Shown one piece after another: positions 11,481 through 23,747 of a stretch of DNA of 64,000 nucleotides (its first letter is position 1; each line of letters starts with the position of its first letter). The DNA lies in NCBI GenBank assembly GCA_947000775.1, contig CAMQGK010000341.1:6127501-6191500 (forward strand), read 5' to 3'. A model generated the notes under the pieces. It made no database searches. It worked only from the letters and a program-made list of their open reading frames with translations, and had not been told where the DNA came from. The position numbers and the translations under genes are program-made. This DNA is from Pterois miles (lineage: Eukaryota; Chordata; Actinopteri; Perciformes; Scorpaenidae).

Positions 11481-11920
11481 CCTGCTGATGTTTACTCAAT
11501 CCTCTCCTTGGTTAGACTTTAATCCCGTCATCTTGACTCCTTCACCATGTTTTCCTCCACAACTGTGCCGTGCGTCTAGTCCAGGTGTCGAAACTTTTCT
11601 TTTACATGGTTTTTCTTTCCACCGTCACCCAGCTTAACCAGTTTATTGTCATGCTTGAGGCATGTTGGCGAGAATGTTTGAGACAGCTCACACACACAGG
11701 GAGAGAGAGAAAGACTCGCTGTGGACTAATTTCGCCCCGCCTCGACTTTACAGCAGCTCCACACAGTTTGCTCTCCCCGCAGCTCGGAGTCCACGCTCGT
11801 CCCGACGCGGCTGAACTCTGCACATCTGTTATCTGCCGCTTCAGGAGCTCCAGCTGTGTAACCACTGCTGACGACACTAATAACCGGCATATCAGCTGAT
11901 GGTTGGCTGCCCCACGAACC
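11481..11920 (-). promoter_or_regulatory. fam83h: candidate fam83h non-coding first exon and promoter
   Basis: The first coding exon needs an upstream non-coding exon. The best donor nearby on the minus strand is CAGG|gtgagt at 11,481/11,480. The 400 bp upstream are richer in G+C and CpG than the surroundings (about 11,730-11,880), as expected for a start region. No TATA box is evident. The link to fam83h is by position only. Confidence 0.4.
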
Positions 11921-11988
11921 CCCACTCATGTTTAAATCACTTACCATAACTCATTATTACATTATTCTTCCTTACATGTCTTCCTCCG

Positions 11989-13155
11989 TTAACCCTCTGA
12001 GACCCGTGTTTGTCTTTTGTTAGGGGGTCTTTAACAGTAGATGTCACATAGAAGTGGTGAACATCATCTGAAAGCTGGGAACATCAAGGGTAATTTGAGA
12101 TTCAGCTCAGCAATGTGTCAAGTTGTTCTAGTCATAAATCAGAAATAAACACAAATTCATTCATTAATTATTGCAAGGTGGTGCGGTGGTTAGCACTGTG
12201 GCCTCAGAGCAAGAGGGTCGCAGGTCTGAATCCGACTCCTCTGTGTGGAGTTTGCATGTTCGCCTTGCGTTAGCGTGGGTTTTCTCCAGGTTCTCCGGCT
12301 TTCTCCCACAGTCCAAACACGTGCGAGTTAGATTAAGTGATGACTCTAAAATGGCCCTGCGATGAATTGGTGAGCTGTCCAGAGTGTACCCGCTTTCACC
12401 CAATGCCAGCTGGGATCGGCGTACAGAACAAGTGGTTGCAGATTGACGGATGAATTGCAAAAGTGTATAAGGGTTTAGAACATTGTGGTAGAAGTATATG
12501 ATGACCATCTTCATGCTCTTTTATGTCTCATAAGTTGTTGCAGCAATTTTTGGGTTGATACCATTTGTCACACAGATGTAATGCTAAATTTAACCTATTT
12601 TTACCACTCAAGAATTGATAAAAATGATCAAAAATCCCTCTAAAATCTAGCTAGGAAAGCCATCCACCCTCTGAATGCTCTAGGTCACGTTTAAAAAAAA
12701 TGGTCTCACTACAGTGAAATGGCTACTATGGGCAGCTTTATATTGATACTGAATTTATGTAAATCAAAGGCTGTTTAGGGACCCAAGTATGCAGAAAGAG
12801 GTGAAAATAACACATTTACACTGCATGAAAAAATTGCATGTGATTATCATAAAGCGGGTATGTTTATAGAGGGGAGACTCGGGGGTACCAATGGAACCAA
12901 TTTTCATTAACATATCTTGAGGTCAGAGGTCAAGGGACCCCTTTGAAAATGGCCATGCCAGTTTTTCCTTCCTAAAATGTGGTCCAACTTTAGCGCATTA
13001 TTTAGCCTCTTTCCCAACATGCTAGCATGACACGGTTGATACCAATGACAGATTTTCTAGTTTGATATGATACCTGTAGCTTCACTCCAGCCCGAAAACT
13101 GAACCTGTAAAGTCAGTTGTGATCACTCCCGGCCCCGCAGGTCTCTTAGGGTTAA
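11989..13155 (+). mobile_element. piggyBac-like non-autonomous element (TTAA ends), interrupted by a SINE
   Basis: Starts TTAACCCTCTGAGACC and ends GGTCTCTTAGGGTTAA: TTAA at both edges and about 12-bp inverted termini starting CCCT, as in piggyBac-type elements. No transposase frame. The 3' half shares 'ttgaggtcagaggtcaaggg' with the element at 38,983-39,906. A SINE with target duplication sits inside at 12,177-12,453. Confidence 0.75.
12177..12453 (+). mobile_element. tRNA-related SINE with 7-bp target duplication
   Basis: Begins ggtggtgcggtggttagcac and carries the 'gtgtggagtttgcatgttc' and 'cccacagtccaaac' blocks of a very common fish SINE-like family. It is flanked by ATTGCAA at 12,170-12,176 and 12,454-12,460. 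Inserted in the TTAA-flanked element, hence younger than it. Confidence 0.85.
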
Positions 13156-13477
13156 ATGTGTAACTCAACATTACTTTATAATATGTAAAAAAAACCCTCT
13201 TTATTTTAAATACAATTAAAGCATACACAATTATGAATACAGAGCTATTGTCCAGGAGGATACACTTCCTAATGAGGCACCCTGTAAAAGGTTAATGAGC
13301 TGTAACTAATGCCTTTATTCTTAGTTAATAAAAACTTTACTGATGCCTTGTAGATCAATAGCTATTAATAAGTAAAACTTGGGTTGCCAGGTTATGAAAA
13401 AACATTAATAAAGCCACTAGTGGATTACCAACAGGTTACTGTGGGTTATTGCCCTGCAGCCCCAAAGGCTCCAAGTT

Positions 13478-14342
13478 AAAGCTTCAGTAGGCAGAATATT
13501 TTTGGCATCATTGGGCAAAAAATCCATAAAAACCTTTAGTCTTTTCCTTTCCTCTTTCATTCAACCCTCACTTACAGTAACATCGAGTCATTTACAGAGA
13601 AAGGAAAATGAAACAAAAACAATGAGATATACAAACAGAGACGATGTAATATCATTATACAAATAGTAAATAATAAATAGTAAAAGTTAAACTTTTTAAT
13701 TAGTTAAAAAGATTTGATAGATACATTTGGATATTTAAGATCTAAAATAAAAATAAAGTACAGTATATTAAATAGCCAACAATCTTATAATTATAACAGA
13801 TAATTTGACAAATCAATCCTCAGTTCTTATCTCTTTTTTTAAACTTGTTTCTCTGTACACTGTGTGATGTTAATTGTGTTGCATTTTGTACTTTTTGTAA
13901 ATACTGAGCATCTATGGCACAACAATTTCCTTCGGGATGAATAAAGTTCAATCTTATCTTATCTTATCTTATCTTAAATTTAAACTGCAGTAGATGGCAC
14001 ATTTTTCTGGCATCATTGGGCAGAAAATACATATTTTTTTTTCCTCAAGTGTTGCATACACAAATCCCATTGGTCTTTTCCTTTCCTTTTTCATTCAATC
14101 TTTATTTATAGAGGGAGATCATTGAGGGGTGACCCTATTTACAATGACACTGAGTCAATTACACAACAGAGAAGATGTAATATCATTACAAAAATAGTAA
14201 AAGCCATTAAAAATTTTCGAACGGGAAAAATAATTTGATAGTTTTAGGTATGTAAAATGTAAAATACAGTATATTATATTACATAGCCTCTTAGCTTAAA
14301 TAGCTTAAATCTTGTAATTACAGGAGATAATTTGACAAATTA
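13478..14342 (+). repeat. two tandem truncated repeat units preceding a full repeat copy
   Basis: Units start at about 13,478 and 13,983 with variants of 'gcagta..ttttggcatcattgggc', and the same start recurs at 14,343. Both share 'gatgtaatatcattacaaaaatagtaa' and 'gataatttgacaaat' type blocks. Unit length is about 345-360 bp once the insertion in the first is removed. Confidence 0.8.
13818..13978 (+). mobile_element. LINE-type 3' tail with (TCTTA)n end, inserted in first tandem unit
   Basis: Contains 'caacaatttccttcgggatg', then 'aataaagttcaa' and a TCTTA microsatellite, typical of short non-LTR retrotransposon 3' ends in fish. It is absent from the second unit of the array. Confidence 0.65.
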
Positions 14343-15112
14343 AAGTTGCAGTACGGCAACATTTTTGGCATCATTGGGCAAAAAATCCTGAACAACCTTT
14401 CAAGTGTTAAATATAAAACTAGATTTCTGCACCTCCTCGTGACTGTTTTCAGGCTTTAAAACGTCGAGCCCATGACGGCAGACTGCGGCCAATCACAGCT
14501 CATTTCAGAGAGAGTGCGTTCCTGTTGGCTGTTCATCCAACAGAGGCAGCTGTCAATCACTTGCAAACTGATTAAACGGTCAAACTAGGCAGCGCTGATC
14601 AAATATGAATCAATATTCTGTTACTGTAATGCCTACGTCTTGCCTCAAATGTCGTCAGAAACATCTTGTAGTTACTGTTTAGCTGTAAAATGAGAAAGTT
14701 TACTTCAGCATTCTGCGGTACTTGGTATTTCCTCAGCTAATCTCAACATGGCTGCTGGGTCATAAAATTTCTCATCTTATAGCTAAACAGTAACTACAAG
14801 ATGTTTCTGAAAACATTTTATGTGAGAAAGTCATTACAGAAACAGAATATTGATTCATATTTGATCAGCGCTGCCTAGTTTGACTGATTAGAGTTTGTGA
14901 GATTGACAGCTGCTCAGAGACAGCAAGGCTCCAGATCAGCTCTGATTGGTTGTTTTCCTCCGGTTTGTGAAATCTTACAGATGCTGTTAGGAGCACCGGA
15001 GGACTCAGAGGCACATGATTTTTTTCAGATTACCTGTAGTGTATGAGGCACTACTGTCAGGATATAGTGGCCGTTTTATAAAAATATTTAGCCGAAAAAA
15101 ACAGTAGCTTTA
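14343..15112 (+). repeat. interspersed repeat, subtype with internal inverted duplication
   Basis: Same family as 42,555-43,165, starting with 'ttttggcatcattgggcaaaaaatcc' type sequence and ending near 'ggagcaccggaggactcagagg'. Internally, 14,579-14,623 is a near-perfect inverted copy of 14,839-14,884, with weaker pairing over about 14,560-14,740 against 14,765-14,890. Likely a non-autonomous DNA element; class not shown. Confidence 0.75.
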
Positions 15113-18100
15113 ACTTCTGTACATGGAAATAACTTTGTGGTAGTTTCATTACCAGTAACTGTAAAATTTGTGTGATGACATGTACTCCTAAAGCACAATA
15201 TAAACTAAAATACAGGTGAGGTAACTAATCTGGAGGTCCCTTGTTTTAGAGAGTTTTAGGTTAAAATTCATGTTTATGGTTATAGTTTGCTTATGTGGTG
15301 CATATTTCTAAATAAGCTACATGTTAGCTTAGTCAAATACCACAAATATACACCACAAGCTACTGTAATTTCTACACTCTGCATATGTATTTTAAAAAAA
15401 CACACAACATTAGGGACCCACGGTTGATTTTAGCCCAGGGCCCCATAATAAAGGAAACTAGCCCTGCTTAAATGTTGACTTATCAGATTTTGAAAAGAAA
15501 GGGCGGCACCTAATTATTAGCTTCAAACCTAGTTTCAAGCCTATTAACTCAATAGGCTAGTCATTTGTAATTGGTGCACTGAGATCAACTTGTGACTGGC
15601 AAACCTCTTAAACTGTATGAGTTTGAATTTTTTCTTATTTATTGCTCAGACATTATCTAATAACCTCTCCATTTACCTAAACAATGACATCCGTCATTGC
15701 ACTGCTCACCAAACTAATAAGATGCCGCAGTAGAACTTAAAATGGAAAATATATCAGACAACCAGCCTCTAGTGCTGCAGTGAGGCATTTGAGTGGATTA
15801 AGGTTTTAATGCCTGGATGATGACAAAAAAATCTCTTACTGTGTTCAACCTTAAACACCTTAATGTGATGATGATATCAACAAACAAAGGAGGTACTGGG
15901 CGAGGACGATTATTATAAAGACTAGCCTGCAATCCTTTGATGAAGGTGAGGCACAAGGTGGGCAGGTCAAAGTCTCAAAGCCTGCGGTAGCGGCTTCTCC
16001 TGCCAACATTCATTCTTTTGTTTCTTTTCATGGTTCATTAACAATCTCCCTCACAATTTAATAATGTCCATAGAGTGAAATTGTATTACCTGACCTGACA
16101 GCCTATGAGGTATCTTTGCTGTGTGGTTTTGTGAGAGTGCTTTGAAGTTGGAGAAAGGCCAAGAGTATCTCCGATAGGACCTCGCAGCACATATTTTGTT
16201 AGACCCTGAAAGGAGAGAGCCAAAGACAGACCAAATACAGCAATTTTCCTTGAAGGGGTGCTCCACATTAAGACCTAAAATAGCCTCGGCAGGATGAAAT
16301 CTGATGACTAACATAAAGGAAGTGATGCAACGTAAGTGCTCAAGTGAAGACTTGAAGACAGTCTCTCATTGTTCCCTTCAGGCGCCACCCAAAGCACACA
16401 GAGGAGGACTTGGAATAGAAACATTAAAATTAATGTTCAGTAGTTGCTACACTACATACCAAAGTACAGCGTTCCCTGCTGCACTTTTTTAACCTCCTCA
16501 GCTCTTAAAAAAAAAAAAAAAGCATATGATGTCCTGCCTGTTGGTTTTGTGACTGACAGCTTTGACTATGAAACATGAACTTAGCCAATCGCTGAATCAT
16601 AGCTGGGTCCCTCCCCCTTCATAATACATCTCCAGGAATGTATGAAACAAACACACAAAGTGTAACTAACTGATAATGCAATCTCCATCGACATGAACCG
16701 TTACTATTGAAGGTGAGAAAAGACGCAGTATCCCTCGCAGACACAGACAACAGAGTTAATTAGATTATACTGATAACCAGACTGTAGAGAGTCTGGTTTA
16801 CTCAAAGTGTTAGGAGATACAGTTCAAAGTCTTACACACCTGGGGTCTGTTTACAGAGTAAACAGTACATGCTACGAAACTGAGGGCTGCGCTTCGATTA
16901 TGCCACATGTACTGGAGAAAAATGCTACGATCATGCTAGTATAACCAGTGTGAAGTGGCAGATGCCAACCTGAGAGACTTGGGCTTCAGTGGCTATACAG
17001 TGTGCCGTGTGTCAGACCTGTAATGAAACTGTATCTGCTGGAAGACGTCAATAGAAAACACACTGTTTATGTGAATGAACACAATAACACACATTTAGTT
17101 CACATCTTCTGGTAAATGCTCCTCTACTGCTTCCACTATCAGCTTTCACAGCTGAAAAAGCACACATATTAAATGTTTTAAATGGTTAAAATACAATACC
17201 CAATAAGGTAGTTACTCTGTTAAGAGCTTACCTCATGCTGGAGCATAATCCTTTCTATTAGCAGAGCTCTGATGTGGTGCTTTCTGCCATGAAGCTGCAA
17301 ATACAACCGCAAGGCATTATACACTTTGAATTACAGTTTTAAACATTCACCAATTTGAAAAAAACTTGCTTATTTAGACACTGCAATTTGGATATGATAT
17401 GTGATATTAGAAGGAATGATCATTTTTACGCCATTATTGTTATTTTCATTGAAGACCTAAAATACTTATGGTGTGATTTTTGCAGGGATCTGTACCAAAC
17501 AAGCGTGTTCATAAGTCTGTAGAATATGATGTGTAGGCCAGGACATCTCTGCAACACCACAATGTGTAATTTAAAACAGTATTTCGAAACACATTTCAAC
17601 TTCGACTACATTTCGGAAAGAGGACGGGAGACCCAGAGTGACTTACACTGGAGGTATATTTTATGTCTTGAATTCAAGGAGAATCGAGTCAGCGATAAAT
17701 GTGTGTCACCAACTCTATTCTGACCACGCAGATGGCCAGGCTTCATATGCGCTGTGATAACCCAAACTCCTTAGATATACATGAGACAAAAAAAGTGAGA
17801 ATATGTCTAGTGTAAATAATTTAAGTCCATGTGTGAGTGACAATATTTTGCTCGCTAACCGTTGTGCCAACCTTGGAAGGTGGGGGAGAAAAGAAAACAG
17901 GCTGGCCGATTATCAGAGGCCTTCAACCTGTACTGGAAAAGAGCTGGAGGGAGCTAATGATCTCTAAGCTGGCAGATTATTCTTAATATATTATATGACA
18001 ACATATATATATACTGTATATTACAGAAAAAGAGGGGAAGACCCGTCTCGTGTCAATTTTTCCTGAACAAACAGCAGTACAAAAGTAATGAAAATACAAT

Positions 18101-18720
18101 AAAATGTTAGATTTCTCACTCTGTTTTCCATTTATTTCTTCACAAGGTTGAAGCTCTTCCAGCCGGAGTCAAACTCATGTTTGTGAGAACCGTTGAAGGA
18201 CAACAGGACGCTGAATCTGAAACATATCGCAGACAAAATATTGATTAGTTTTGGGCAATGGGATCAAAACATCAGGCTACTGGCAATAGTCTGTGTAGAG
18301 ACTTTGAGCAATTCAAGATAAAAAAACATGATTCAGATAAATTCAGGGATGCCTACACAATGTCCCACGCTGAATATAATAATATATATGCACTGCTCCA
18401 CTGTGACTTTCCAAATGATGTCGTGTGATATCAAAAGGGTGATGAAAGGCTATGACGTCAAAGCAGTAGCTTAAAACATAATGCTTTAATGGTGAACCTT
18501 AAAAGTATACTGGTGTCAGCAGGTCTTTTTTAATGTGGGCACTTGCACACCTAAACAGGTGACAGAGGGGAGGTTTTTAGCCACGCTAGCCACGTGGCTT
18601 TCAGGATCCAACTGTCAGTCAGTCCGTCTGTGGTACAAGTATTGGTCATTTGTACAAACACTCATGGTCCTCAGAGGATGATTCTTACTGACTTGGTGAT
18701 CCGTTTACCTTTCTTCTCGT
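15113..18720. other. intergenic, no gene found
   Basis: About 3.6 kb with no convincing coding exon, RNA gene or clear repeat end. The short open frames show no family features. Confidence 0.6.
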
Positions 18721-18724
18721 ACCA

Positions 18725-19090
18725 CCATGAGGTTAACATTCATGGTTTTGAAATTAAATGTCTCAGCAACAACTAGAGGGATTTCCATTAAATTTGGTAC
18801 CCACATTCATGTCTCCCTCAGGATGAATTACCAGCTGATCCCTTGACTTTTCACCCAGCATCATCAGGTTGAGGTTTTAATTTATCCAATACTTTCAATT
18901 AGGACCAAAGACCAAAACTGGTGACATTCCCATCAGTTTCAGCTGTAATTTGTATTTAGTGATACTTAGTGAGTGTTAGCATGCTATCAGGCTAAACTAA
19001 GATGATGAACATGGTATATTGGCATGTTGTCTTTGTGAACATATTAGCATGCTGATATTAGCATTTAGTACAGCCTCTACTAAAGATTGT
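18725..19090 (+). repeat. interspersed repeat with GCATGCTA motifs
   Basis: Contains 'aactagagggatttccatta', 'aatttggtacccacattcatg' and 'gtgttagcatgctatcaggc'. The same family appears inverted at about 63,335-63,660. Familiar from fish genomes; class not determined. Confidence 0.7.
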
Positions 19091-19099
19091 ACTCTGTCT

Positions 19100-22000
19100 A
19101 CAGATTATCAATGTGCAAATTTTAAACATGTAATAATTTATATCTCTGGTCAGTCAAACCCCTTGAACAGCTGCTGTTAAAGTGCCACCACTTTTTGGAT
19201 GCTTATCTATGAATACATGTGTTCATTTTGTTTAGGGCTTGTCTCACGGTTTTTGAGAGAGCAGAAGGAGGAAGACTGTCACAGGAGAGGGAAACGGATA
19301 GGAAAACAAAGGAGAGAGGAAGAGCAACAGCTGCAGAATCCATTTCTAGATGGATCATTTGATGGAGCGAACAGGAAGTCTTGGCAGTTAGCAAAGAGGT
19401 GAGATAATGCTTTCCTACAGAGATGATAAGGGCAAAATTAGGAGGATGATGAATTAGCAGTTACAAATAAGGGCAAGTCACTATAGTTGGACTATTACTT
19501 GTAGTGGGGTGATGACTGGCCATGATACATAGGCTGTATAAGTACACAAGCTAGCTGTGATTCAGTTGAGATTAAAAATTCTTAGACATGGTTTAAAAAG
19601 GAGAGAAGTCATTTAATTTGATTTTAGATTAGAAGTCAATGTGTGATGTACCACCCTCATCATTAGAGGAAAGACAGGCTCCTCTATATTTGTCACTTTG
19701 AGAGGCGGCGACAAATTCCACACATGATTGTATTCCCATATTTTGTGTCGCTAAGAGATACTGTACACCTTTCAGCCCCCCCCCCCCCCCCCCCCCCCCA
19801 CTCCACACTGCTTTGTCAGAGGAGATGGTGGGGGTGTTGAGCCAGCAGACATAAACACAAAGGTGAGACAAAACCACACCAATAGAGACAACATGCCCTT
19901 GTCAATGTGGAATGTATAGACACACAGCAGCATGGAGATGTGGAATCATTCCGGGTCATGTTTAAGCTATAGGTGCATTTTGGTGACTCTGTTTTAAGCT
20001 GTATTTGAAGGTCGTGTTAGGCCGACCACAAATGGGTGCTCGCCTTGTTCCACACAATGAGCGTTCTACTGATCGGCAGGTGTGCATTTGTATCTGAGTC
20101 GCTTGTTGACAGTGTTTGTGTATTTAGGAGCTCTGGGTATCTGTGGGCTCTTTGGTGCTACTGACATGAAATTTTCACCACATGTTGGCAACAACCCAAG
20201 TAATCCATACAGACAAAGAAACCACAACAAATAAGTTTAGAAAATTAGCATAAAATGAAAATAGAAATATACTGTATAAAAACTACTTGGGTAAATGTAC
20301 TTAGTTACATCCCACCACTGAAGAAATGTGTATGTAAAAAAAAAAAAAAGTATCTCTTTTTTTGAAGAATCCTCTTCACATTTTTTTCTGCACAGCGTGC
20401 ATGCATGCTTGCTGCACCTGCAAGCGGGTGCTCCGTCACATTAGCATACATGCTTTTGGGTGTCTGTCATTGCACACAGCAGGTTGCTACAGGAGTGGCT
20501 GTTCTCCGAAACATGTTGCCATCTGAGTTTCAGTGAAGAAGACAGAAAAAGAGAGTGGGAACAAAAGAAAAGTGAGGCCTTTACTAATCTGTGGAGAAAC
20601 GCAACCAGTTTTGACCCCACCCATACTCTTGTTGGTTGAAGACACTGTTTACAGTTTCATCCTCTCAAAGAGCAAATTTACACAGACTGGATGGAGAATA
20701 GCTGCCTACATTGACATCATAATTGCTGTCTGACAATAGAAAAGATGAAGAACAGGGAATAGTGACTGTGCTTTACATTTGCAATGTTGCCTTCCTTCCA
20801 TCACTTTTATTTACTTGCCTAATTTCTTTCCAGTGCTATTGTATTGTATCCTGTAGCACATCCTGCAGCTACAGCACGTACAGGAATGTCCTGCATCGAG
20901 TCAGGGACATGTCTCAGGATAGACATCATATCCCGCCCCAATACATCTCAGATGCAAAGACAAAACAATGGCTGGTGTTTTCCCTCGGCCTAAAGGAGAG
21001 GTGGAGCAATTTGAACGAGAATGTGACTGATGCACACATCTGGATTTAATGATCATATAGTTCATGTAAGAGAATGTGCTTGACATCACAGTGATGTCAC
21101 TCCCATCTTTGTGGGTGAATCCTGTGGTTCAGATACAGAAAGAGGCGACAAGGAGCAGAATGAGATCACTGGAAAGAACATGCATAGAAAGTAGGACATG
21201 GATTTATCAGAGTCACATTTCAGACACTTCTTTCTCAGCTCACTTTCAGAGCTATGTGGTAGGATTGTACTGTGGTATAAAATGTGGGATAGGTTATTGC
21301 AGAGAGAGAGAGCTTAGTCTGTTTTAAAACATCAAAATAGACTTTCTAAGGTTTAAATTATATTCTATTTTGTTTGTTGGCTGCATTTAATCTGCATTTA
21401 TACATTGCTGTGTAACCAGGCTCCAACACCTCTCTGCTGCAGGGACTGAAAATCAGTAGCTTTCCAAGGATCAATCAAATTAGAGAGTATTATGTCAGCA
21501 CCTTTACTTTTTATCTTCACAATCTCTGTCCCTACAAATCTAACAATCTTTGCTACGTATAAAGGAGGACGGTGTAATCTAATAAAAACATCTCCATGGT
21601 TTTCTCAAATACCGATAATATATTATATCATATATATTCTTTTCTGTTTCATTCTGAACTCTAACACAAATTTAGGACTGAGTTTTAAATATAGACCAGT
21701 AGAAACCCCCCAGATTTATTTTTCACCACCTGTCATCTGTTTATTTGTTTTCTTCATGTCTGTATTTGAGGATAGTGTATTCAGGTTGAACTGCATTGAC
21801 ATCCAAACAGCGCCACTCCCCGGACAGCCTACTTGCAGCATTTTATTCTATTGAGGTCATCCTGCCTGAGGACAAAGTTTAGCAGCCTAGCAACATAATT
21901 TTGGCAACTACTGTAATAACCACAGATCCTAAGTAGAGCACAGATTAGTTTAAAAAAAAAAAAAAAAAACAACTTTTCATAAAATAAATCTGAGAACATT

Positions 22001-22325
22001 TGTATTTTTGCAGATTTGGGGACCACCACAGTTCTGCTGACCCTCCCAAAAAGACATGGCTCTGTGAGGAATGCAGACACATGCGTGGTCTGGCCAAATG
22101 TGCACAGTGAAGATTACAGTGAATCCCTTGTAAGTGAACACGCTGAGGAAGGCAGTGCAGAAAAATGTAACAGTTCAACTGATAATATCTAGAGTGTTTC
22201 ATGTCTTTCCCATATTTTTATCATGTTAAAAGTTATTATTAAGATAATAAACAACAGAGATAATAATGGGTTAAATTTTCTGGAGTGGAGTGAATCCACT
22301 TTACATACAAAGGATTTAGTAGGAA
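19100..22325. other. intergenic, no gene found
   Basis: Holds a 24-bp poly-C run and short A/T runs. No exon or RNA gene could be supported on either strand. Confidence 0.6.
19776..19799 (+). repeat. poly-C tract (24 bp)
   Basis: Uninterrupted run of C; the glycine-rich frame across it is an artefact. Confidence 0.97.
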
Positions 22326-22328
22326 TGT

Positions 22329-22608
22329 TGTATCCATCCATCCATCTGCAATCCCTTATCCCGTTAGGGGTCACAGGGAGGCTGGAGCCGATCCCAGCTG
22401 GCACTGGGCGAAGGCGTGGTGCACCCAGACAGGTCACAAGTCCATCGCAGGGCACATAGAGACAACTATTCACACCTACAAGCAATTTGGACTGTGGGAG
22501 GAAACCCACGCTGACACAGGGAGAACATGCAAACTCCACACAGAGGGGCCCTAAGCTGGATTCGAAACTGCAACCCTCTTGTGAATACACCACCAACAGC
22601 CACATTTA
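22329..22608 (-). mobile_element. tRNA-related SINE, second copy, inverted
   Basis: On the minus strand it carries the 'gtgtggagtttgcatgttc', 'cccacagtccaaa' and 'cagctgggatcggctccagc' blocks found in the copy at 12.2 kb. It ends in a short GGAT repeat (ccatccatccatc on plus). No clear target duplication. Confidence 0.8.
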
Positions 22609-23299
22609 GGTTAATGGACCTGGAATTTAGACTTTTCATTATGTTAATATTATACACAAAATTCTTCACTAATCCGCATTTGAAAGAGACAATAAAACTT
22701 TGGTAATACCTCGATAAAGATTAATTTATTGTTTATTGTTTATTGATTATTTATATAGCCTATATATAACTAGTGGTAAGCGTAGTTACCAGGACAAGTA
22801 TTGACCTGTAATTGATTCTGACCTCTGACCTTTTTGCAGACAAAGTTAAAGACACCTTCCCCGAGGGGACAATTGACTTTCTCATTACTTTACAATGTGG
22901 CCTAAGTAGCCTCTTTAAGATATAAATTACAAAGCTGCACATACCAGAGACAAAAACACTTATCTGTATATCAGTGTATTATCAGACCTAAGAGATCAAA
23001 AAGAAAAGAAACTTCATATACCATGTGCTATAATATATGAGATTAAACATATTAAATAGCCTAATAATAAATGTATTATTCTGCAGCAGAAATTGCTCTT
23101 GATTACAATATAGTGTATTATGTAGGCTACACAGTAAGATGTATACAGAGGATAAAGTGATAACAATTACGTTTTATTCTTTGATCATATTATTGGCAAA
23201 CGGTGGTAAATGTGCCTCAAGGAAAAGGCATTATTAAACCGCTGTGAGGCGCTGTGCATAGTTTGAAGCTACAACGTTACAAAATATCAAACAGAGAAG

Positions 23300-23747
23300 A
23301 AGACTTTCATCCAATGACGTCCCCTGGCAGGACACAGGCCCCGCCCCCAGGATTTCTACCCGCGCGGAACTATCAAAGATTGTGTATTTCTGAAAAGATG
23401 GGTCACTTGACCGCTAGAAAGGGGTCACTTTAGCATCAATATTTTTTATTAATAGCTACGCATCACATTTGCTAAATTTCGCGTTTTTATGGGGAAGTTG
23501 AAGCAATTTTACTCTTTCAATAACGTCCATATTGTGACATTCACTGTCCTCTGACAATTTGAGGGAGAGTGAGAGCTCTTCATTTTTGGTCTTTCTAGTC
23601 CCATTCATGCTCTGTTTCCTGCACAAGTTGTGATGCTACATATGAGACTAAATATATACGTTTTATCCACGTGTATGTGTATTCACAGCTACTACCCGCG
23701 GTTTAACTACACTGAAGCTTAGTCAGCAGTACTGTAAACAGTACAAC
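23300..23747 (+). promoter_or_regulatory. mlh1: mlh1 promoter region and 5' UTR
   Basis: CCAAT at 23,311-23,315 overlaps a CRE-like TGACGT(C), followed by a GC box (ccccgccccc, about 23,340) and CpG-bearing 'acccgcgcgg' just downstream. No TATA box at a fixed distance. The start site should lie between here and the ATG at 23,748. There is no opposite-strand EPM2AIP1 frame, so the mammalian bidirectional arrangement is absent. Confidence 0.6.

Noticed and set aside
23300..23747. Bidirectional mlh1/EPM2AIP1 promoter as in mammals
   Set aside because: No long opposite-strand frame exists upstream; the region is repeat-rich intergenic DNA.
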